In this document: piece after piece, positions 22,599 to 34,500 of the stretch
Numbering within the stretch: the first letter of the stretch is position 1
Layout: every line of letters starts with the position of its first letter
NCBI GenBank assembly: GCA_964035545.1
Contig: OZ037769.1
Span: forward strand, 17,489,633-17,553,632
Length of the DNA stretch: 64,000 nucleotides
Source of the DNA: Bugula neritina
Lineage: Eukaryota > Bryozoa > Gymnolaemata > Cheilostomatida > Bugulidae
Direction: 5' to 3'
Translations under genes and position numbers: made by a program
Notes under the pieces: model-generated
What the model was told of the DNA's origin: nothing
The model's input: only the letters and a program-made list of their open reading frames with translations
Databases searched by the model: none

Positions 22599-25500
22599 TT
22601 ACTTTCCAAACAGAAATGTAAGAAGCCCTGTGACAGCAGATACACCTGCAACAGCAGCACCAGCAGCCAAAACATAAGGTACTGCCACAAACGCACCAAC
22701 AGCTGCAGCGAAAGCTCCAACAGCCAAACCTATAGCAACGCCTGTTCGTAAATTAGCACGATTTTTCATTTCAGTTTCAAGTTTCTTTAGCTTTTTCTCG
22801 TAAGCAGCTTTCTCCTTCTTCAACTCTGCAATATATTTCTCTTTATCCTTTGCAACAGATTCAATTTTCTTACGCATGCCTTCCTGGTGCTTTCTCAGCA
22901 TCTCCTTTTCAGTGGCGTGCTTTTCTTCTTTCTTTCTTAGACTTTCTTTTGCAATAACTAATTTTCTCTCTGCTCTTTCTTTAACTCTCCAATTTTTAGC
23001 CTCCGATAGCTTGGTTTCCAGGTCATCAACAACCTTCCGAATATTTGTGACAGTTTCCTGAAAGAAGCTTTCACACTTCTCAATCAAAGCTGTCACATCT
23101 TGCAGTTGCTGGACAAGCAAACTTTCAAGTTTGCCTTCTTTTGCTGCCTTCAACTCAGCTTCCATACTTCTAAGTTTCTCTCTTGTAAAATAGCTCATTG
23201 CAATCAACCGAGCATCAATAATGTTTTCTTCCAGTTCAGATTGGTATTTCCTAAAATACAGATATATAGGTAGTTAATTGTCTCGACATTTAAAAGTAAG
23301 AAAGAATTAGAAATTTAAATGACGTAATAAAAATGAGATGAGAAAATTTACTAAACCTAAAACTTGGTGATTCTAAGACTCTGTGATATTTAGCCTCACG
23401 TTGAAATCTCTTTCTGAAGGTCTCAGCTGTCTCCTCTAAGGCAGACTTCAGTTCCTCACCTTCTGAATACTTTTTCAGTTCACCAGATTCCACATGCTAA
23501 ATAGAAACAGGAGTCTTATATAATCAACAGTTTTGAGTTAAACAAGAACAATTCATATTTTCTGTCATCCAGCAGTGTTGAGTAAGTAACAAGTTGTTGT
23601 GTTAAACCTGATCCCATTAAGTAAACTGAGAGTAGTTTTATTCAGTATAAGTAACTTTTTTGTCTCCATGTGACCATGACTAAGCTTCAGAGTCAGATAG
23701 TATTATACGCTAGTATCACTCTATAAGCACTCTAAACATGTGATGTAACAAATCTCTCGATTTAAGTAAACTGGCATACTATAAGCTAAACAATCAGGTA
23801 AACAAGACTTACTTTGAACATCTCTACTTGACACATATTTGAAACCTCGGTATAGATTTTACGACATGTAATATCTTCTAAATATTCCTTAGGAGTCACC
23901 AGGGGAGGTAAATCTTCGTCTTCATACCTTTTTCTGATTGCCTGATAATATTATAACGCATTTATACCTGCATGTACTACATAGATAATATACATATAGC
24001 AAATATATAATATACATATACTAAATATATAATATACATATACTAAATATATAATATACATATACTAAATATATAATATACATATACTAAATATATAATA
24101 TACATATACTAAATATATAATATACATATACTAAATATATAATACACATATACTAAATATATAATATACATATACTAAATATATAATATACATATACTAA
24201 ATATATAATATACATATACTAAATATATAATATACATATACTAAATATATAACATACATATATTAAATATATAATATACATATACTAAACATATAATACA
24301 CATATACTAAATATATAATATACATATACTAAATATATAATACACATATACTAAATATATAATATACATATACTAAATATATAATATACATATCCTAAAT
24401 ATATAATACACATATACTAAATATATAATATACATATACTAAATATATAATATACATATACTAAATATATAATATACATATACTAAACATATAATACACA
24501 TATACTAAATATATAATATACATATACTAAACATATAATATACATATACTAAATATATAATATACATATACTAAACATATAATATACATATACTAAATAT
24601 ATAATATACATATACTAAACATATATTATACATATACTAAATATATAATATACATATACTAAATATATAATATACATATACTAAACATATATTATACATA
24701 TACTAAATATATAATATGCATATACTAAATATATAATATACATATACTAAATATATAATATACATATACTAAATATATAATATATATATACTAAATATAT
24801 AATATATATATACTAAATATATAATATACATATACTAAACATATAATATACATATGCTAAACATATAATATACATATACTAAATATATAATATACATATA
24901 CTAAACATATAATATACATACACTAAATATATAATATACATATACTAAATATATAATATACATAGCGTCACCTCCAAGATTTGAACAGGTTTGATAGCTT
25001 TGTTCCAGCAGCGTTGTTGTTCTCTCCTGCTGTCCATGTGAGAAACTCTTCTAAACAGCTTTTTTGCTGCTTTCAAAAAAGCTTCATCAACATCTATGGT
25101 AACATAAAAAGTGTGATAGTTGAATTTAAATGAACGTTTATCAAACTGAAAATACTGGGCTGCAATGAAAGAATACTACAAAATATCAGCTACTTTTATT
25201 ATGTTATATCCCAAGATAATTAGTAATCTATAACTAATACTCAGCTTGAATATAGCCAATGCTGAACATTTTTTTTTATTTATTTTTAATTTTAATAATA
25301 GGAATATATAACGAGACGTAAACTTTATGCCAGTTGTAGAATTAGATTACATTTTGAGTAGTGTCTTCTAGCAGTAATGTAATTTGAGGTCAACGTCTAA
25401 TAGCCTGTTACCATGGTGCCATTTTTTTCATAGTAGAGCCACTGGCAACTAAACCAATGCACACGTTCCGCCATGTAGGATGTATTTTATGAACACAAAG

Positions 25501-28500
25501 GCTACGGTCCCTATACAAATCTAACCCCCTGTTCACACATTGCCGCACCGTACGCCGTAACAGCAAATATTCACCATCTTTGTTAACATCCGGGCTGAAT
25601 CGTACTACGGTATACGCTGCGGCGTTGATCAAGCAGTGCTTGATTCAAAAAATCACGGCGGGCTCCTATTAGGTAGAGTTGGTCTGGTACTAAAGTTTAA
25701 AGAACATTTTCGCTATTTTATTTTAATAACATATTTTTTATTTAATTTAACTACTTCAAAAGTTTTAAAACATTAAAAAACGTTTATCCGGCTTGTTTGA
25801 ATTAAACTCAGCTTAAAAATCTAGCTTTCCCTAATCACAAAAGCACGCAAACCAAAAACTTAAAAATGATTTGGATGGCTTAAATATTCATTATTTGAAT
25901 TAGTTTGCACAATTATTTTAAAAAAGAATATATTTAAAAGAGAGATTCTTTTCATGTAATTGCTTTTATTTAGTAAATAGCATTTATATAACATTTTTTG
26001 AAAATAATGTTGCTAATAACTTGTGAATGATATCCAAGTCACCGCAGACAAAAATTAGCCTCATTATGATTGGTCACAGCTCACCGTTATGTGTTGTATA
26101 CTTTGCGGCAATGTGTGAACAGGGGGTAACGAGTTTGTAAAAACTAGTTATGTAACTGAAAGGGCAAATTAATTTTATTAGTCAAGCTCACTGCAAATGA
26201 ACTCATTTCCATTAACCGAGGCTCCTTTACTACTGGACCTGGATATACATAGCCAAGTTTGTAGAGTGTTTTTTGTGCGACTATAGTTATTACCACGAGC
26301 AGTTCCTGCCTGCTATCTTCAACCTTGCTGTGATTGGATAGTGAAGATTGGAACAATAATATAGTGAAGCCGCTCAACTTAGGACAGTATAACGTTGCTT
26401 GGTCTCTATGACTGAACAACCCTTTTCTGAACCCGCTCAGTTCAACGCAATACGAAAAGGGAACTAGAAAAAGGGCCCTAAACATAAGCTTCTCTCACCA
26501 CCGAATTTACTTTTTTTGTGGTCATAAAACAAAACTGAATATGGCAACCTGAAATGATGGACTGTGAGAAATTGCACAGCCCTAAGAAACAGCTTGCATA
26601 GCCTGTGAACGTAGAAAACTAAATTTAGACATAGGAAACTTTTAAAAATCTTATGAAGAGCAGCTTACAGAAACTGGTGGAGAGAAAAAGCGGATAAACA
26701 AAGAAGTTATGTATTCTATTGCTGAATTTTAGTTAAGCTAATTAAACTGACTATCTTAAACCAATCATCATATTGATAGATTATTTAGGGGAGGGTGGGG
26801 ATAGTTGAACCAAGAGGCTAGGTGAACCACATGGTCTAAATTTTCTCCTTTAAATCATTGCACTATATTTCCCCTTCTTTACTTAAGAGTGGTTTATAAG
26901 GTGAACTACCTGCAGACATATAGAAACATATAAAATCAAAGCAGAATTTTTCAGGTGAGCGAGGACTTTTCATATTTTTTGCATAAAAAATGATCAATCT
27001 GAAATTATTTTTTTTTGTAAAATGTTGCATAGCTTTTCACTTTTTTGGATCCCAGTCAAATAAATTCAGGCAAGTATTGTCAACATGCTTTTAAAGCTGA
27101 ACAATGACTTAAAGTTGCATAGATATCTCACTCACAGCAGATATTGACAATAATTTGCAGCATGACATGTGGGGTCAGTTGAACCACGAAGTAAGTGAGG
27201 CAAGTTGAACCAGGTTCAACTCGCCCCACTTACTATTTTCACTATAGTATAATTTGTAACTGGGCACATCAGTTTTTAAGTGTATAATTAAACCATTCGG
27301 CAAATGTTTTCTGAATAGCGCAAAACTTTATACATAAAACAAACAGCTAGGAGAATATATTAGGGAAGCTTATCTACAGCAATGAACACATGAAGCAAGG
27401 CAGTATCATATATCATCCACCATCAAATTGAGAACCTTCAAACAGCCTTCAGCAAAGTTGGTTATGCTCAACCATATGGAGTGCTATTTGGCACTCCATA
27501 CAACCATACAGTGTATTTTCTGATGTCATGAGAGGACCCACTTCATATGTGTAATTTATTTAAAGATGAATTACAAGAAAACAACATTTGAAAGCTTTCT
27601 TACCAGTTTGCTACTATAACTGCTTTGGTTTTAAAGAGTTTTTTGCGCATTGTATATGTATTGGAGTTTAAATGGTTACGGAGACAGATCATATCCAAAG
27701 TTTCTGTCATTTGTCTATGCCAATTCATTCTGACTTTTTAGATGACTTATTGTCAATATTTAATAAATTATTTTTCAACTTGTGAAAAAAGCAAACAATT
27801 TATATTATAGGATAGATGGTACTGGTTCAACCGCCTATGGGGCCGCGTTGCGCCAAAAAACTGACAGTCAAAAATTGGCTTTATCTCAGTGAGTAAAATG
27901 TTTATATATTTAATTTTAATATACAAAAAGACAGCACCATGCTGACATTGATGGTGCTGGTCTTTGAATTGGTACAATAATTCTTGAAAAATTATGCTCA
28001 AAGACGCAATTTTTGGTTCTACTATCTCCACCCTTCCCTACTTTATAATTAGCCTGTGTAATTGTTTTTTATGCTGCAGTCGACTGATTTATATTAACTT
28101 AAATTCTTGTATATCTAAGAGTATGACATACTTTTAACTTAGCTGTATTACAAATGTAGAAGGTTAGATTACTCCTAAGAACTTAATTCAAAATAAAAAC
28201 AAAATTGAATATAAGGAATAATGTCCCCAACCTGGAAGTCTCCAGTCAAAGGTGGCCTCCTTAGCTCTATCAACTTTGCGGCCAGGATGTGGAAAGTTAA
28301 AGGCTGTGATGGGTTTGAAGGATTTCTTTATACCATTGATGAGTTTCACGTCACTCTTAGGATCATTCAACTAAAATTGTTTTTTAATTTAGCTTGTCGG
28401 GTGTAAAGTTAAAATAATTAATTCAAATAGTAAAAGTAACATAGTGTAATGAATACCTAATAGTTAATCAAGCATTCAGCGTTGCGTTAGCATAACGTTT

Positions 28501-31500
28501 CACTCAAATAGGTTATCGCATTGCAATGACTGCTAGTTTTCAATTAATAAATTAAATAGTTAACCCATAGCAGCACGCCCTTGCCCATTGGTTGTGGGTT
28601 TACGCTTTGGCAGCACGGATGTTCGGTGCAGATGTTGAACTTACAGTTAGTAGAATAGTAGCGCTAGCAATGCAAGTTCCATCGCATCAATTACAATCAA
28701 TTTTAATATAATATAATTAATAAAATATAAATAAATTTGAAGAGGCGCAGGCTAGTTTTGTTTTTCAGTATTTGTCATATTTGAAGTTTTTGTGAAGTAT
28801 TTTTATCCATTTCAATTATAAGAATAAATATTTGGTTTATTTAACATGTTTAGGAGTTTAACTTTTTTGGAATGCCTGCGCGGTCAGTGCATGATAATAT
28901 TTATGGCTATGTGTATCTTTATAATAGGTTTCTCATAAAATTACTACTCTAAAGGCAGGCTCTCTAGTTATTGATCAGTTTGTCATGAGATAGAACCCTA
29001 ATTGGCAGTTTAAAGTTTTATTTTTACACAAAACAGTATTTTACTGCAACTACTAATTCAGGTCGACATTGAATATAAGTTTTAACCCCTGTCTATGGGC
29101 TATACATTCATTCTTACTAATTGCCTCAACATTTGTCTTATGGCAGTTATCACTTAATGTCATTTTTATTATAGTTTGATATTTTTTAGTAGACCTGTAA
29201 TACCGTTTCCTTGAGTCAAACTCACCCTAGCTAGCCACTAAAAGAAGGCAAGAGGTGATTAATTCAGAATTTGTATATATGTTTGAATACCTTGCAACTT
29301 CATAAATAATTTTTTGTTTGTTTTATTTTAAAAACTTGTTATAGTTACTTTTACAGTTTCTTACAGCAGTTGGAATAAATAAAAATAAAGTTACAAACGC
29401 CAACGCCAGTACAACTCATCTATATAGTTAGTGGCGGCGCTACATTGGGTAAAACTGAATTTCAGTAACCATTATTAAAATATTATTCAATAAAATTACT
29501 AACCAATTCATTAAAGATTCTGTCATCTTCTCCAAAAATTTCATCTTCGTTGTAGTTTCTTCTGATGAAAATCAAAGACCCAAACAAGCTATCTTCCTTA
29601 TCATCCAAATCATCAAATTCAACAGCTTTATCAACAGCTGAACAAAGCTACAAGTTGACACAATTAACTAGCACAGTTGCTACCAGTTCATAACTTACAC
29701 ATGGAGACATACAGTCACAGACATCTAGTAGAAATATTATGCTTAAATTCAATAATCCATGAAAACAGAAATAGTTGAAACAGAGAGATATATACTTGTA
29801 TGTGTACGTGTACGCGTATATATATATATATATATATACACGACTGTGAGATATAGTGCGCTGCTAAAAAGAGCTCAATGTTTAAAACAGAGCATATCAT
29901 GAAATAGAATTAAAATGTCACAGTTAAATTTGATAAAATATTTTATTACTAATAGTTTCATGCATATTAATTTGCATGAAACTATTAGTAATAAAATGTT
30001 TTGTCAAATTTAACTGTGACATTTTAATTCTACTGTGTGTGTGTGTGTGTGCGTGCGTGTGTGCGTGCGTGCGTGCGCGTGCGCGTGTGTGTGTGTGTTT
30101 GTGCTGTGTGCTGTGCGTGTGCTGTGTGTACGTATTATATTAGTATATATGTATTTTCCAATAGGTATTATATATAAGCAAAAAAAGATTATTTACAAAT
30201 AATTGTAATAATATGCTAAATATCTTCGGGTGTTCTCATATAGATTAATACCTGAAGCCTGGTAAGGTTTATCGGCTGAAGTAACTTGTCAATATTGAGA
30301 AGCTGTACAGATGCAATCTGCAGAGAAATGTAGGTCACTAGCTGGTCAATTCTCACATCACCTTTGATATGACCTTCACCTTCACAATCCATTATCAGAA
30401 TAGCCATCTGAAAAGATAGTAAGGGTATGTTACACTCACACTAGTGCATACCATATGCTGCACTACCATGAGTATTAGCCAACTGTGAAATTTGTGGTGA
30501 ATTGTAACCCAATAGACAGACCAGAGTGGCCACGTTTTATAATGAGCAATAGACTAGTGTAAAGTACTGGATTTTTTTAGATCAATTTCAGCTAGCTCTA
30601 TCTTGTATAGCTGCCTTTTGCCTTCTGTTATGTAATGGGTGAGTAATAAATTTGACTTCCCCCCTTTCACCTTTCTGCTACAGTCAAAGCTACTCTTGGT
30701 AAAATTTCTTTATAGACAGCACACAACAGAGCGTCATCCTTGAGTTACTACTACTACTGCACATAGCCAAGGTTCTTAAGCTGTTGTGCTCAGACAGGAG
30801 AAGACAACTATACAATAATGAAGAGAGATGATGAAGGAAATCTCTCACCAAACTAACTTACAGAACACAATATTCTATAGCTTATTAGTACAGTAGAACT
30901 ATGAGAACTGGGTGGTATGCAGTTAGTATACTTTGAGCTACTATAGTACCTTGTGTATACTGAGTAGTATATCATGCCACCTGCAAGGTGAGCTTCTTCC
31001 TATATAACCCTGGACACTATTGTACAGAATTTCTCAGCTGAAACCTTGGCGCACTTGGATAAACTTTTATTGTGTAATAAAATGTATTTCTCCTACACAC
31101 TGACCTTTTTTCCCTCTTCTGGTTCAACAATAAAAGGTTTGCTCCACACAGATATTCCTCTGGTTATGGTAGTTCTACTCTGTCCCCACGGGAATCCTTT
31201 AGTTTTTGTTGTTGAGTGTTCCCAATTATCATCATTATCATTCTGTGTAACCGAGAATAATTATATAACCAATACTGTATATAATACTGTATATTTACTA
31301 TAATATAATACTGTATATAATACTGTATATTTACTATAATATAATACTGTATATAATACTGTATATTTACTATAATATAATACTGTATATAATACTGTAT
31401 ATTTACTATAATATAATACTGTATATAATACTGTATATTTACTATAATATAATACTGTATATAATACTGTATATTTACTATAATATAATACTGTATATAA

Positions 31501-34500
31501 TACTGTATATTTACTATAATATAATACTGTATATAATACTGTATATAATACAGCATATTATACTGTATAATCAACTGCATTTTTACTATGCAATACTGTA
31601 TAATTATTGACAGAGAATAACTCACCAGCTCCAAGTAAGTTAAATAATTGATGTACAGATTGAGAAGGAAAGACTTTCCACTTCTAGCAACTCCAACCAT
31701 AGAGACAATGACCAGAGGCAAGTTACCAACTTTCTCAAGAACTTTGAGTAACTTCTTCTCTCTTATTTGAGGTTGACCTGACTCAAAGGTTACAATATCT
31801 ACGACTTTGTCCTTCTCTCCGAAGAATGATGTCACCTAATAAAAATTGATTGGATAAATTAATACTCTGCTATGGTTTAATAATAACTTTCGGTACATCT
31901 TGTCGTAAAATATTGGTAAGCAAATTTCTATCAGGTAAAATTTCTTTACCATGTCTATTAGTCTAAATTATTTGGTTTAGTGAGAGTTAATTAAGCTTTT
32001 TAAAACGCATCTGTGTCAATTATTCAACGTGACAAAATTAAACTCCTAAATATAGTCAATTGTCCATCAATATTTTCAGTGGTTTTATTATCTACATCAT
32101 TGCATATTACTTAAAATTATATTTTTAATTAAAATTGTTCATATTGCTATAGATGACTTTAATCAAAAGTGAATTAACTCTAGGGAAGACATTTGCTAGA
32201 AGCATATATAAGATAGTCACAGTATAAAATACACAAGTATAATGTTGTACCATCAATATGCCGGCTACTATAGCCCTTCCCTTTGATCTCAGTATAATAC
32301 TAAACATAGGTAAGAGGCATATGGGTAATTTAATCACATGTTAGTACACATTTGTTTCCTGATTGCCTCTACAAGCTTTTCTGATTACCCAAATTCACTG
32401 GAAAATACATCTGCGGATGAATCACATAAAATAACTGGGTTTGCCTGCATTCACAACTTTCATACCATACTAGACTACCTAGTGTACCTATACAATACTA
32501 TACTACCAAGTGTACCTATACAGTACTATACTACCAAGTGTACCTATACAGTACTATACTACCAAGTGTACCTATACAATACTATACTACCAAGTGTACC
32601 TATACAATACTATACTACCTAGTGTACCTATACAATACTATACTACCAAGTGTACCTATACAATACTATACTACCAAGTGTACCTATACAATACTATACT
32701 ACCTAGTGTACCTATACAATACTATACTACCTAGTGTACCTATACAATACTATACTACCTAGTGTACCTATACAATACTATACTACCTAGTGTACCTATA
32801 CAATACTATACTACCTAATGTACCTATACAATACTATACTACCAAGTGTACCTATACAGTACTATACTACCAAGTGTACCTATACAATACTATACTACCA
32901 AGTGTACCTATACAATACTATACTACCTAGTATACCTATACAATACTATACTACCAAGTGTACCTATACAATACTATACTACCAAGTGTACCTATACAAT
33001 ACTATACTACCTAGTGTACCTATACAGTACTATACTACCTAGTGTACCTATACAATACTATACTACCAAGTGCACCTATACAATACTATACTACCTAGTG
33101 TACCTATACAATACTATACTACCTAGTGTACCTATACAATACTATACTACCAAGTGTACCTATACAATACTATACTACCAAGTGTACCTATACAATACTA
33201 TACTACGTAGTGTACCTATACAATACTATACTACCAAGTGTATCTATACAATACTATACTACCTAGTGTACCTATACAATACTATACTACGTAGTGTACC
33301 TATACAATACTATACTACCAAGTGTACCTATACAATACTATACTACCTAGTGTACCTATACAATACTATACTACCAAGTGTACCTATACAATACTGTACT
33401 ACCAAGTGTACCTATACAATACTATACTACGTAGTGTACCTATACAATACTATACTACCAAGTGTATCTATACAATACTATACTACCTAGTGTACCTATA
33501 CAATACTATACTACGTAGTGTACCTATACAATACTATACTACCAAGTGTACCTATACAATACTATACTACCAAGTGTACCTATACAGTACTATACTACCT
33601 AGTGTACCTATACAATACTATACTACCTAGTGTACCTATACAATACTATACTACCTAGCAGGGTTGGGGTCAATTACATGTGAATGTAATTAATTACAAT
33701 TACAATTACATCAAAATTTCTCAATTACAATTATAATTTTACAGATAAAAAGTAATGTAATTAATTACAATTACAATTACATGGCAATGTATTTAATTAC
33801 AATTACAATTACTTTTGTTCTTACAAGCAATAAATAGAAGTTATGCAAGCTCCCTTATAGTGTCTAAATACCAGGGGCAATTTTGACAGGGGTGCATGAA
33901 CCTCCTTTGTTTTCAACAGTGATACTACACTACCTAGACCAGTGGTTCCCAACCTTTTTCATACTATTCCCCCTTTTCATAAATGTTGACTATTAATTAC
34001 CCCCATTCAAAGATTTTATGACTTACTGAATGAGAATATATGATACAATGCAATATATTTTGTTTGATTATATTTGCATATAATATAATTATCATAATAG
34101 TAATATTATCATTATTTTTATGTTTTAAAACACAGAGCAGTCCAGTTATTAATGTTATAGCTTCATTTGATGCTTTTGTGCCAGCTTGCTTAAGCCTGGC
34201 TTTGTGTTTGACCAGGTCCATCTTAAGTCACTCTGCACGTTCTTTTCTCTTTGAATTGATGAGAATCCTACCTCACATGAATAGATGGTGCTGGATGGCA
34301 CCAAAACTCTGCTTTGTCAGTTATTTGTGAGAAGAGTTTACTTGTTGAAAACCACAATTATTTTAGATCTATAAAGCTTGTGCATGTAAAAATGGCACAG
34401 GTAATAATGGCACAAATGGAAAAGTAGGTAAAAATGGCACACTGATGCTAAATTTTTCTAAACTCAAACTTCAAACCCCCCCCCCCCCCCAACATTGAAA

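Noticed and set aside
21665-22621. Long frames on both strands (318, 264 and 274 codons) across the 30-bp array
   Set aside because: The unit is 30 bases without stops in several frames, so open frames appear automatically; composition is Tyr/Ile repeats only.
34040-34330. Plus-strand frame of 96 codons
   Set aside because: Lies inside the nested hAT region, opposite to the transposase relic, with no recognisable domain.
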